This document shows, in pieces, positions 26,151 to 34,824 of a stretch of DNA of 64,000 nt (its first letter is position 1; the number at the start of each line of letters is the position of its first letter). The DNA is from Alistipes sp. (lineage in GTDB: Bacteria; Bacteroidota; Bacteroidia; Bacteroidales; Rikenellaceae), in the NCBI GenBank assembly GCA_017536555.1, contig JAFXHE010000008.1, forward strand, positions 62,001 to 126,000, in the 5' to 3' direction. The notes beneath the pieces are model-generated. The model worked only from the letters and a program-made list of their open reading frames with translations. It ran no database searches and was not told the origin of the DNA. The position numbers and the translations under genes were made by a program.

Positions 26151-26859
26151 CACATACACCCTTCAAACGCTCTCGCAATACCTCCACATCGGTAGGCTCG
26201 TCGACCTGTCCGTAGTGGTAGGGGTAGTATATAGTGGGGCGTATTGCCTCAACAGCCTCAACAGCCTCATCCACAGTCATAGTATATGGCTGGTTGACAC
26301 ATATAAAGGCAATGTCAATCTTCTTGTCTGACAATGCTTTAAGCTCGTCTGTAGGCTCTGTATCGCCAGATATGTAGATGCGCACGACACCACCAAGAGT
26401 CACCACATAGCCACAATCCTCGCGCTCCTTGGGGTGGAACTGTAACTGGTGCTCCGAGGTGTTATATGCGGCAACCGCCTCAACGCGAATATCAGTATAT
26501 GGCTCTGCCACCGCACCTGGGAGCATCGTGTAGCAATCGCCCGAGAAGCTCTCGGCAGAGGTCTTGTCGCAGAGGATATGTGTATCGGGGCGTTGCAACT
26601 GCTCGATAGCCGCCATATCGAAGTGGTCGTAGTGCGAGTGTGTAACAAGTATCATATCTGCTTTGGGCAGCTTGTCATACTCGGCGTGTCCTACGACAGG
26701 ATCTACGTAGATATGTCGCCCCTCATACTCAATGGCTATTGAGGCGTGTGCAAAGAAGCTCAAGCGCAGCTTAACTCCATTAATTGTAAGCTCGTCCGAC
26801 GGATATGTCGGCGTGGCGGGTTTACCCCCAAAAAGTTTTGCAAAAAGTCCCATAGTCAT
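26125..26859 (-). CDS. MBL-fold metal-dependent hydrolase (UlaG/UPF0173-like)
   Basis: A 244-aa protein with the metal site THSHYDHFD (HxHxDH, about residues 75-83) and further probable ligands in DKTSAE and SGDTEPT. The fold and size resemble UPF0173/UlaG-type hydrolases that act on lactone or phosphodiester bonds; the substrate is unknown. The N-terminus (MTMGLFAKLFGGK) is hydrophobic and basic but short, with ATG starts at 26859 and 26853. It overlaps the downstream ComEC gene by 26 bp. It is not of the type fused to ComEC in other bacteria. Confidence 0.82.
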   Translation of the reverse strand: MTMGLFAKLFGGKPATPTYPSDELTINGVKLRLSFFAHASIAIEYEGRHIYVDPVVGHAEYDKLPKADMILVTHSHYDHFDMAAIEQLQRPDTHILCDKTSAESFSGDCYTMLPGAVAEPYTDIRVEAVAAYNTSEHQLQFHPKEREDCGYVVTLGGVVRIYISGDTEPTDELKALSDKKIDIAFICVNQPYTMTVDEAVEAVEAIRPTIYYPYHYGQVDEPTDVEVLRERLKGVCDVRIRPLA

Positions 26860-26883
26860 ACTATTTTTAATGTTTATCTCTCT

Positions 26884-27897
26884 TCATTTAGCCTCATCAT
26901 TGCCACACAGCACAAACCCTGCAACAGCATCAGCAAGACCCTCCGTAAGAGGAAGTTGCGAGTTGGTGTAGACGCTCACAAGCTGCTCCATACGATCCGA
27001 CGTTGTGGCATCCTTAAGCACGTGGCTCATATCTGCGAAGTTTATATGGCTGCTGCGCTCAAACAGTCTGTCAAGCACCTCGCCATTATCTGTCGACACC
27101 TGAATATCGCGTCCACCTGTAACAATCAACACGGGCAGCTTACAGCGGCTCGCTAACTCTCGCGGATCATACTGCATCTGGTTGATAAGAAATGGCTGCA
27201 CCGTGGGATGATACACCGATAAGAGTTCACGCGGTATATCCTGCTCATCGACGCGCTCGCCACGCTTAAGACGCTGCTGTATATTTGTTGCACGGAGCAT
27301 CAGCCCAACGTGCGTTGGCATAAGCTGTGCCGCAAGCTGGCGCGCAAGCACCTCATCAATAGGATAGCCTGCAGCCGCTAAAAGCACCAAGCCATCCAGC
27401 TCAACATTGCCACGGTCTGCCGCACACATTGCAATAAGTCCCCCCTCGCTATGTCCCGCAATGATAACGCGTCTATAGCCCTCTGCACGAAGATGGTTCA
27501 CGCACGCCTCGGCATCGTCAACATAGTCGTCGAAGAGCAGATTGGGTATTAGCTCTGGTGCTATACTGCTCTGCCCAATACCTCGCTTATCGTAGCGCAT
27601 AACGGCAATACCTCGCTCTACAAGTGCATCAGAGAGCATCTTATAGCTGTACGTAACAAGGTTTAGTGACGAGTTGCCATTACGGTCAGTGGGGCCCGAG
27701 CCAGCGACGATAAGCACGGCGGTATCCGTAGCGACATCGGGCATAGAGAGTGTGGCATATAGCTCTCCCCACTGGCACTCCACCACAACATCGCGCTCAA
27801 CAGCATAGAGCTTTGCGGCAGATAGCAGCAGTACAACCAACAGCAACAGCCGTGTTATCTTGTTAAGAGCACTATTTTTTCGCGTATAACTTCTCAT
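26884..27897 (-). CDS. Exported alpha/beta hydrolase
   Basis: A 337-aa protein with a basic N-terminus and a hydrophobic signal (about residues 12-32, LLLLVVLLLSAAKLYA). The hydrolase core shows the oxyanion stretch VLIVAGSGPTDRNGNS, the strand MRYDKRGIG, the nucleophile elbow GHSEGG (Ser at about residue 156) and a final His in MSHVLKDA. The catalytic Asp is likely in VTGGRDIQV. It probably acts in the periplasm as an esterase or peptidase; the substrate is not readable. The UlaG-like gene follows after 24 bp on the same strand. Confidence 0.85.
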   Translation of the reverse strand: MRSYTRKNSALNKITRLLLLVVLLLSAAKLYAVERDVVVECQWGELYATLSMPDVATDTAVLIVAGSGPTDRNGNSSLNLVTYSYKMLSDALVERGIAVMRYDKRGIGQSSIAPELIPNLLFDDYVDDAEACVNHLRAEGYRRVIIAGHSEGGLIAMCAADRGNVELDGLVLLAAAGYPIDEVLARQLAAQLMPTHVGLMLRATNIQQRLKRGERVDEQDIPRELLSVYHPTVQPFLINQMQYDPRELASRCKLPVLIVTGGRDIQVSTDNGEVLDRLFERSSHINFADMSHVLKDATTSDRMEQLVSVYTNSQLPLTEGLADAVAGFVLCGNDEAK

Positions 27898-27941
27898 AAT
27901 TTAGCAACCCAATAGGTGGTGTTTATGCATAAAACTTCAGT

Positions 27942-28847
27942 CTAAATATCTATATCCTCAAAGTTGCGCTCAACAACTCTTTGCAGGTGAGTGCGCTCAA
28001 GGTGCGTGTATATCTCTGTTGTTACTATACTCTCGTGACCAAGCAGCTCCTGTACTTGTCGTATATTAGCCCCACCCTCCAGCAGATGCGTAGCAAACGA
28101 GTGGCGCAACATATGGGGACTTATGGGCTTGTCTATACCTGCACGCTCTGCCGCCTGACGTATTATGTTAAAGACCATAACGCGGGTTAGTGCCCCGCCA
28201 CGATTATTCAGAAACAGTGTCTGCTCGGAGGCGTGCTTGGGACGACGAAACTCCATATAGAGCTGAATCTTATCGCGTGCAGCAGAGCTCACAGGCACCA
28301 CACGCTGCTTATCTCCCTTACCCACGACACGCACATAGCCCTCGCCAAAAAAGAGGTCTTGCAGGCGCAACGACGTAAGCTCCGATACGCGCAGACCACA
28401 CGAGTAAAGCACCTCGACAATGGCACTATCACGACACCCCTTCGACGTGTTCATATCGAAGGTGGCAAGCAGGGCATCTATCTCCTCGAGCGACAGCACA
28501 TCGGGCAACACACGCCCCATCTTTGGAGCCTCAACATACTCCGTAGGCAGCTTCTCTATGCGGTCACCCAGCAGCAGGAAGTTATAGAAGCTGTTTATGC
28601 CGCTCAACCTACGTGCCTGCGACGCTCGGCTACGACCTCGGTCATAGAGCCACGCCATATAACGCTCTATCATATATGGCTCTACCTTCACGGGCGACAC
28701 ATCATATTGGCGCATTACGAAGTGGGCAAAATCCTCCAAATCACGCATATACGCCGCAATAGTGTTTGCCGACAGATGCTTCTCAAGCTGTATGTAGCGA
28801 CGGTAGTCGCGTGCAAATTCCTCCCACTTTTTCGCACTTTGTGCCAT
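27942..28847 (-). CDS. xerD: Tyrosine site-specific recombinase XerD
   Basis: A 301-aa recombinase resolving chromosome dimers at dif with XerC. The N-terminal SAM-like core-binding domain (YIQLEKHLSANTIAAYMRDL) is followed by the catalytic domain with Arg in CGLRVSEL, Lys in VGKGDKQR, HxxR in HMLRHSFATHLLEGG, and the nucleophile Tyr in TTEIYTH. The ATG at 28847 is preferred to an upstream ATG at 28898, because a minus-strand -7 box (28867-28874) lies between them. It stands at the head of the minus-strand run; no transposon or integron features are next to it, so the housekeeping role is favoured over a phage integrase. Confidence 0.9.
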   Translation of the reverse strand: MAQSAKKWEEFARDYRRYIQLEKHLSANTIAAYMRDLEDFAHFVMRQYDVSPVKVEPYMIERYMAWLYDRGRSRASQARRLSGINSFYNFLLLGDRIEKLPTEYVEAPKMGRVLPDVLSLEEIDALLATFDMNTSKGCRDSAIVEVLYSCGLRVSELTSLRLQDLFFGEGYVRVVGKGDKQRVVPVSSAARDKIQLYMEFRRPKHASEQTLFLNNRGGALTRVMVFNIIRQAAERAGIDKPISPHMLRHSFATHLLEGGANIRQVQELLGHESIVTTEIYTHLERTHLQRVVERNFEDIDI

Positions 28848-28855
28848 AATATTTA

Positions 28856-28874
28856 TATCTTTGTGGTAAAGATA
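28856..28874. promoter_or_regulatory. Back-to-back -7 boxes for xerD and prmA
   Basis: The plus strand has TATCTTTG (28856-28863) toward prmA and the minus strand TATCTTTA (28874-28867) toward xerD, only 3 bp apart. Divergent promoters of this spacing must overlap. Confidence 0.5.
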
Positions 28875-28939
28875 CGAAAAATATTTTGGTATTTCCACGT
28901 ACCACGGACAAAAAAATCAATATTGAGAGAGAAATTTCA

Positions 28940-29794
28940 ATGAGAGAGTACACCAATCTTACCATAGTATGCCCCACGGAGGAGATGGCAGAGATAGCGA
29001 TTGCCTATCTTGAGGATTTTGCCTTTGAGAGCTTCGACATACAGCCCATAGATGAGCACAATGTGGAGCTACACGCCTACATTCTTGCAACGGAGTGGAG
29101 TGCGTGCCGTGACGAGGCGTTAAGTGCCATAGCCCCACTTGGCTTGCACACGTCGGAGCACTCTCTTGAGGATGAGAATTGGAACGCCACGTGGGAGGCG
29201 GAGGGCTTTGAGCGCGTGGAGATAGACGACCTCTTTGTGATACGTGCGCCCCACCACACCAAGCCTACCGACCCAAGTGTCATCGACATTGTGGTATCAC
29301 CGCAGATGTCATTTGGCTCGGGGCACCACCACACAACACGTATGATGTGTCGTATGATACACAGCCACCGTCCACAAGGCAGAGTTCTCGATGTTGGCTG
29401 TGGCACAGGCGTACTCTCAATAGCTGCGCTAAAGTGCGGCGCAGAGCGCGTTGATGCCGTCGACATTGACCCCTGGTCGACAGCAAGCACCCAAGAGGCT
29501 GCAATGCTAAACGATGTGGCTGACCGCACGGAGATCATCCTCGGCACAGTTGAGTGCATCGAGGGTCGCCACTACGACACTATATTGGCAAACATCAACC
29601 GCAACATCATACTCAATGACCTACCGCGCTATGCTGCGGCACTAAACAGTGGTGGCATATTGCTGTTGAGCGGCTTTTTAGAGGGCGATGTAACCGCCAT
29701 CACCGAGGCAGCAGAGGCTCACGGGTTGGAGTATATTGACAGCCTCGGTGTAGAGGAGTGGAGATGTCTAAAACTGAAAAAAACTGCTGTATAA
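28940..29794 (+). CDS. prmA: Ribosomal protein L11 methyltransferase
   Basis: A 284-aa cytoplasmic enzyme that trimethylates ribosomal protein L11. The N-terminal small domain is followed by the region SFGSGHHHTTRMM (PrmA hallmark), motif I DVGCGTGVLSIAALKCGA and the catalytic loop LANINRNIIL. The ATG at 28940 gives the expected N-terminus MREYTNLTIVCP; the longer open frame begins with a GTG close to the promoter. WbqC follows 1 bp after the stop, so the two are co-transcribed. Confidence 0.92.
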   Translation: MREYTNLTIVCPTEEMAEIAIAYLEDFAFESFDIQPIDEHNVELHAYILATEWSACRDEALSAIAPLGLHTSEHSLEDENWNATWEAEGFERVEIDDLFVIRAPHHTKPTDPSVIDIVVSPQMSFGSGHHHTTRMMCRMIHSHRPQGRVLDVGCGTGVLSIAALKCGAERVDAVDIDPWSTASTQEAAMLNDVADRTEIILGTVECIEGRHYDTILANINRNIILNDLPRYAAALNSGGILLLSGFLEGDVTAITEAAEAHGLEYIDSLGVEEWRCLKLKKTAV

Positions 29795-29795
29795 G

Positions 29796-30398
29796 ATGGT
29801 TATACTTCCTTCGGTATACTTTGGCTCGACAGAGTACTGGACAGCCCTTGTGCAGGGTGGCAACGACGTGGTTATAGACCTCGGCGAGAACTACATAAAA
29901 CGCTCGGAGCGCAACCGCACATCAATAATGACCTCGGGAGGGGTTATGCAACTCTCCGTGCAACTCGACCACGCCAATCGTCCGCGACAGCCCATGCGTT
30001 CAATGCGTGTGGACTACTCCAAGAGGTGGCAACATCAACACCTTGTGGCAATGGAGTCGGCATATCGCTCATCGCCATATTACGACTACTACGCAGACCG
30101 CTTTGAAGGGCTATTCACCAAACATTGGGACTATCTCATAGATCTCAATATGGCAACGCTTGAGGGTGTTTGCTCCATACTAAAGCTCCCCGTGCCCCGC
30201 ATCTCGGAGCAGTACATCGTAGCCACAGAGCAAGATATTGACCTACGCGATAAAAAGAGAGGCTCGACATTTGTTGCCGAGCCATATATTCAGGTATTTA
30301 GCGACAGAGTACCCTTTGCCGAGAACCTCTCCATCTTCGATTTAGTGATGTGCGAGGGGCGCGACGCTATCGACGTACTCTCACACTGCCAGTTGTGA
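29796..30398 (+). CDS. WbqC-family protein
   Basis: A 200-aa protein starting at the ATG 1 bp after prmA. The pattern YFGSTEYWTALVQGG, KRSERNRTSI, LSVQL and YYADRFEGLF matches the WbqC-like family, members of which are found in O-antigen and surface polysaccharide loci, but whose reaction is not well defined. The 3' end overlaps the 3' end of the GH2-like gene on the other strand by 32 bp, and there is no room for a terminator between them. Confidence 0.85.
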   Translation: MVILPSVYFGSTEYWTALVQGGNDVVIDLGENYIKRSERNRTSIMTSGGVMQLSVQLDHANRPRQPMRSMRVDYSKRWQHQHLVAMESAYRSSPYYDYYADRFEGLFTKHWDYLIDLNMATLEGVCSILKLPVPRISEQYIVATEQDIDLRDKKRGSTFVAEPYIQVFSDRVPFAENLSIFDLVMCEGRDAIDVLSHCQL

Positions 30399-32391
30399 TA
30401 TCTATGCGGTCAGTGAGCACACCGAGGGTGTCGACGACATCCACGCGCGCAGTGCCGTGAATAACCACTGAATCGGCAACCCACAATGTCTCGGAGGCGC
30501 GTCTTACAGCCACCGTGTCACCATTGACAAAGACCTGTGGGCATCCCGCCGAGGCGTATACCTTGATATGCTGCAACGTATCTCGGCGATACCTCCAACG
30601 ACGCTCGGCGACATAGAGTGTGTGTTCGTCACCATTCCACAGCGAGCGATAGAGGTAGTATGCATCCTTACGATTACGGTGCTCAAAGTCTACCATACCC
30701 GACTGGTTAACGCCATAGACGCGACGTGACGAGCCATAGTCAAACATTGAGTTGAGCCATACGCCCCAGAATATACCCGAGCTGCGCACAGCGTGGGAGT
30801 ATACCTCGTGCATAATGGTCTGGCGACGCTCTGGAAGGCTGCGCGTACCACGCTCGGCACGCACAATATCATCTACTTGCTGCGACATAACACCCTCCTC
30901 GCCATAGCATACGCCAAAACGCAACTTGCTCCACATAGTATTTGAGCCAAGCTGCTGACACCACACCTCACTATCCTCGGGGCGACCCTTATACCAACCT
31001 ACATTTTGGCGCAAGACGATAAGGTCGGTGATGTAGTTTATCGCGCCATCGACATTACTACAACCCACCGTCAAGCGCGACTTATCGAGTGTATGTGACA
31101 GGTCGTTAAGTGCGCTGATATAGGCGGTGACATCCTCGCCACGCTGCCATACAAGCGAGAACAAGCCCCACATAACAACCGACGGATGGTTGTAGTTCTG
31201 CATAATTATCTCGCGCAACTGCTCCATACCGTTATCCCTAAATCCAGGCATCGGATAGTAGCACACATCCGACCAAGCGAGCGGCGAGCGCGTGAAGGGC
31301 ATATCTATCCATACAAGCACGCCCTCTCTATCGCAACGACTATATAGGTAGTCATCGTGGGGGCCTGTAAGTGAGCGCACGGCATTTACTCCCATATCGC
31401 TCATAATATCGAGGTCTTGGTCGATGTAGCTACTGCCAAACACCGCGCCTACGCCATAGCGGTCGTGGGCATAGTTTACGCCACGCACCTCAACAGGCTC
31501 ATCATTGATACACAAGCGGTTATTATCACTTATCGAGATCTTTCTAAATCCCGTATCAACGACCACCCTATCACATAGCTTTGTATCATCAAGAAGCTCC
31601 ACCTCTACGCTATACATCGTGGGTGATGCGGGGCTCCACAACTTGGGAGACTCAATCTCATAGGGTATATCAACACTCCCATCATCGGCAATCTTCGATA
31701 TGCGTGAAGTGCGCTCAAAAGCAACTCCTCCTGCATCATCAACCATACGCACGCGAAGCGAGTGACGCTCGTGGTCATACGTAGAGACGAAGACGCGCAC
31801 AACGCCCTTAACACGCTCATTGCTAACATCGTGCTGCACAACAAAGACTCCATCTGTTGAGTAATATACTGGGGAGATAACACTCTTTTCGGTCACTATA
31901 AGCTCCACATCGCGGTATATGCCGCCATAGACATTTTGGTCGGTAGATGTGGGCAACACATCGCTGCGGAAACCATTGGCGACAACCACGCTGATAACAT
32001 TATCGGAATCATAGCGCACCATATCGGTAATCTCGTATGTAAACGCAGTGTAGCCACCACGATGCTCGCCGACATAACGCCCATTCACAAAGAGCGTTGC
32101 CACGCTCTGGGCTGCTCCGAAACGCAGGAAAATACGCTTGCCGTACATCGACGAAGGGATATACAACTGACGCACGTAGCTTGCCGACGTACGCAGATAG
32201 TCATCCGAGAGTGTCGACGCATCACTATTCCACGTGTGCGGCAGATTGATATACTTGGCATTGTCGCTATCATAAGCGCGCGTATAGAAAAACTCCCACC
32301 CGTCATTGAGCTTATAACTCACACGTGGTGGTGTTGCCGTTGCACAGAATACCGATAATAACAACGCTATAATTGTAATATAATGCTTCAT
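30367..32391 (-). CDS. GH2-like protein lacking both catalytic glutamates (probable pseudoenzyme)
   Basis: A 674-aa exported protein (signal about residues 1-20, MKHYITIIALLLSVFCATA) with the glycoside hydrolase family 2 order: jelly-roll (about 25-170), Ig-like (about 180-290) and TIM-barrel (about 295-560), then a short C-terminal domain. In the barrel NYNHPSVVMWGLF is well kept, but the next residues are S412-L413 where active enzymes have Asn-Glu (acid/base). At the nucleophile strand RFGVCYGEEG, Cys495 stands where Glu of the SEYG motif is expected. The protein therefore probably binds a sugar without cleaving it. Start is the ATG at 32391; the frame continues upstream past the promoter. 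Confidence 0.82.
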   Translation of the reverse strand: MKHYITIIALLLSVFCATATPPRVSYKLNDGWEFFYTRAYDSDNAKYINLPHTWNSDASTLSDDYLRTSASYVRQLYIPSSMYGKRIFLRFGAAQSVATLFVNGRYVGEHRGGYTAFTYEITDMVRYDSDNVISVVVANGFRSDVLPTSTDQNVYGGIYRDVELIVTEKSVISPVYYSTDGVFVVQHDVSNERVKGVVRVFVSTYDHERHSLRVRMVDDAGGVAFERTSRISKIADDGSVDIPYEIESPKLWSPASPTMYSVEVELLDDTKLCDRVVVDTGFRKISISDNNRLCINDEPVEVRGVNYAHDRYGVGAVFGSSYIDQDLDIMSDMGVNAVRSLTGPHDDYLYSRCDREGVLVWIDMPFTRSPLAWSDVCYYPMPGFRDNGMEQLREIIMQNYNHPSVVMWGLFSLVWQRGEDVTAYISALNDLSHTLDKSRLTVGCSNVDGAINYITDLIVLRQNVGWYKGRPEDSEVWCQQLGSNTMWSKLRFGVCYGEEGVMSQQVDDIVRAERGTRSLPERRQTIMHEVYSHAVRSSGIFWGVWLNSMFDYGSSRRVYGVNQSGMVDFEHRNRKDAYYLYRSLWNGDEHTLYVAERRWRYRRDTLQHIKVYASAGCPQVFVNGDTVAVRRASETLWVADSVVIHGTARVDVVDTLGVLTDRIDITTGSVRVRR

Positions 32392-32410
32392 AATAGTTCT
32401 TTTAACACTG

Positions 32411-32442
32411 CAAATATACAAAGAAAGAAAAAAAATTACTAA
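32411..32442 (-). promoter_or_regulatory. Promoter of the GH2-like gene
   Basis: On the minus strand TATATTTG (32418-32411) lies 19 bp before the ATG at 32391, with TTAG (32442-32439) 20 bp further upstream as a possible -33 element. Confidence 0.5.
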
Positions 32443-32516
32443 CTTCGTGCGAAATATGTACTTTAACAAAGTAGCAAAACACTATATACTAAACACTTAA
32501 TAAAACACTTATTGAT

Positions 32517-33182
32517 ATGTTTCTGGATATTATCGTAGCAGTGGGTGCCGTATGGGCTTTTATATTAGGCTTAAGACGTGGCGTTGTCATTCAGCTTTGC
32601 CACCTCATAGGGCTATACACTGCAATACTCCTTGCACCACGCTTTGCTACCGAGGTAGGCTCACTCGTAATGGACGACCCAGGCAAGGCATACCTCGCAG
32701 GCTTCTGCCTTATCGTAGCGGGAGCACTACTCATCGTGTGGATTATTGCCCCAATACTCCGCACAATAATCGTATGGGAGCCTATACGACCCATTGATGC
32801 GACATTGGGCGGTGTGCTCAACCTCGCCACGATGGTAGTTGTTACAGCATCGCTATTCGCAATATTTGACCGCATAAACCTCGGCACCGAGATACGTCAA
32901 GAGGCTTTAGCAGAGCTCTACGTCGAGTATGAGGGGCGCGAGGATCAACTCGTGGAGAAGATTCGCACGCTCGGCAGTGGCGACATTGACGACGATATGC
33001 GCGAGTTCTTCTACCACAAGTACGTTGACTATGAGACCCTCAAGTCATCAGTGACATTCTACCCGTTAGCGCGTCTTGGCGTGAAGATAGCACCCACCAT
33101 CAAGCGTATTGACGAGATGATAAAGAGTGAGGCAGACAAGGCCATACGCCAAGATATATTTTTTGAGGATATAGATGATTAA
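32517..33182 (+). CDS. CvpA-family inner-membrane protein
   Basis: A 221-aa protein with about four N-terminal helices (residues 3-125) and a soluble C-terminal half. The pattern LDIIVAVGAVWAFILGLRRG at the start is the CvpA/colicin V production hallmark. CvpA affects envelope homeostasis and colicin V export in Escherichia coli; its molecular role is unclear. The gene lies 2 bp before rsgA and starts a four-gene plus-strand operon with rsgA, trmH and the aminotransferase. Confidence 0.86.
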   Translation: MFLDIIVAVGAVWAFILGLRRGVVIQLCHLIGLYTAILLAPRFATEVGSLVMDDPGKAYLAGFCLIVAGALLIVWIIAPILRTIIVWEPIRPIDATLGGVLNLATMVVVTASLFAIFDRINLGTEIRQEALAELYVEYEGREDQLVEKIRTLGSGDIDDDMREFFYHKYVDYETLKSSVTFYPLARLGVKIAPTIKRIDEMIKSEADKAIRQDIFFEDIDD

Positions 33183-33184
33183 CG

Positions 33185-34111
33185 ATGGAAGCAGGGCAGA
33201 TTTTAGGCACGGTGATTAGTGCCACAGGTAGCTGGTATGAGGTTGCAACGGAGGGCGGCACGCTCAACTGTCGCATACGTGGTCGTCTACGCCTCAAGGG
33301 TGTGCGCTCGACAAACCCCGTTGTCGTGGGCGACAGAGTTGTGGTTGAGCCAGATGACCAGAGTAGCGTCATCGTGGAGATTATGCCACGCCGCAACTAC
33401 GTAATACGTCGCGCCTCAAACCTCTCTAAAGAGTCACATATCATCGCCGCCAACATCGACCACGCACTGCTTATCGTCACGCTGCACTCACCCGCCACGC
33501 CACGCGAGTTTGTTGACCGCTTCCTTGTGACGTGCGAGGCATATAAGATTCCTTTAAGCATCGTCCTCGGCAAGGCTGACACGCTCGTCGAGGAGTACGC
33601 CGCCGAGGAGGAGGAGTTCACAGCAATCTACCGCGATGCTGGCTACGAGGTGCTACGCATATCATCAATTACGGGCGAGGGCATAGAGCATATACGCGGT
33701 ATGCTCACAGGTCGCACGACGCTTGTTGCGGGCAACTCTGGTGTCGGCAAGTCGACGCTTATTGGTACCATAGCCCCAGACATCGAGATACGCACAGGCG
33801 AGATATCGGAGAGCCACCATAAGGGCAAGCACACCACGACATTCTCGACGATGTACAGCGTGGGCGACGGCTACATCATCGACACCCCAGGCATCAAGGG
33901 CTTCGGACTTATCGACATCGACGACAATGAGTTGTGTCGCTACTTCCCCGAGATGATGCGCCTTGCTCCCGACTGCCGTTTCTACAACTGTACACATACA
34001 CACGAGCCAGACTGCGCCGTACTCGATGCCGTGAAGGAGGGCACAGTGGCTTGGTCACGCTATGAGAGTTACCTGAAAATATTAGACGAAGATGACAAAT
34101 ATCGCAAGTAG
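33185..34111 (+). CDS. rsgA: Small-subunit ribosome-dependent GTPase
   Basis: A 308-aa circularly permuted GTPase that tests late 30S assembly. An N-terminal OB fold (about residues 1-75) precedes the G domain, whose motifs occur in permuted order: G4-like GKAD (about 127-130), G1 GNSGVGKST (about 182-190) and G3 DTPGIKGFG (about 236-244). The C-terminal zinc finger is seen as CRFYNCTHTHEPDC. It starts 2 bp after cvpA and overlaps trmH by 20 bp. Confidence 0.95.
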   Translation: MEAGQILGTVISATGSWYEVATEGGTLNCRIRGRLRLKGVRSTNPVVVGDRVVVEPDDQSSVIVEIMPRRNYVIRRASNLSKESHIIAANIDHALLIVTLHSPATPREFVDRFLVTCEAYKIPLSIVLGKADTLVEEYAAEEEEFTAIYRDAGYEVLRISSITGEGIEHIRGMLTGRTTLVAGNSGVGKSTLIGTIAPDIEIRTGEISESHHKGKHTTTFSTMYSVGDGYIIDTPGIKGFGLIDIDDNELCRYFPEMMRLAPDCRFYNCTHTHEPDCAVLDAVKEGTVAWSRYESYLKILDEDDKYRK

Positions 34112-34814
34112 ACTACGCACCGAGCAGCACACCGACGAGTGGCTGCAGGAGCGTCTCGACTATATGACCCAATTTCTTACCGAGGAGCGACAGCAGACCC
34201 TGCGTCGCACCGTCGAGCAGCGCACACACTATATGCGCATACTCACCGAAAATATGTTCCATCCGCAGAATGCGAGTGCCATTATGCGCCACTGCGAGGC
34301 ATTCGGCATACAGCAGATACACACCGTCGAGGATCGTTGTCGCTTTGACCCCTCGGTGAATATTGTGCGAGGCACGCAAAAGTGGGTGGATGTAGAGCAC
34401 CACGACACCACGCGCGAGGCTCTTGCCGCACTCAAGGGCGAGGGCTACCGCATCGTCGCCACTACGCCGCACCGTTGCAGTGCTACGCCCGAGAGCTTCG
34501 ATGTCACACGTGGCAAATTTGCCCTCGTCTTTGGCACGGAGCACGCTGGAATATCGGAGGAGGTTATCGAGGCTGCCGACGACTTCTTGATGATACCTAT
34601 GTGCGGTATGGTCGAGAGCCTCAATGTCTCGGCATCTGCCGCCATACTTATATATATGTTATCAGAGCGTATACGCCAGAGTGTCGAGGGGTGGCAGCTA
34701 ACACCCTCCGAGCAGCTCAAGCTGCTCACGCGCTGGACTATGTCGTCGGTGCGCGACTTTGAGGGCATACTGCGCCGTGCCGAGCAGAGCGGAAAATTTA
34801 AGGTAGAGAGATAA
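34092..34814 (+). CDS. trmH: tRNA (guanosine-18-2'-O)-methyltransferase TrmH
   Basis: A 240-aa SpoU/SPOUT methyltransferase that 2'-O-methylates G18 of tRNA. Family motifs: motif 1 ENMFHPQNASAIMRHCEAFG, motif 2 LVFGTEHAGISEE and motif 3 IPMCGMVESLNVSASAAI, forming the knotted SAM site. The N-terminal and C-terminal helical extensions fit TrmH rather than RlmB. It overlaps the end of rsgA by 20 bp. Confidence 0.92.
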   Translation: MTNIASRLRTEQHTDEWLQERLDYMTQFLTEERQQTLRRTVEQRTHYMRILTENMFHPQNASAIMRHCEAFGIQQIHTVEDRCRFDPSVNIVRGTQKWVDVEHHDTTREALAALKGEGYRIVATTPHRCSATPESFDVTRGKFALVFGTEHAGISEEVIEAADDFLMIPMCGMVESLNVSASAAILIYMLSERIRQSVEGWQLTPSEQLKLLTRWTMSSVRDFEGILRRAEQSGKFKVER

Positions 34815-34824
34815 AGAGAATACT

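Noticed and set aside
24618..26859. ComEC split from its MBL domain into the neighbouring gene
   Set aside because: The adjacent hydrolase is of the UlaG/UPF0173 type, not the ComEC type, and ComEC without the MBL domain is normal in this phylum.
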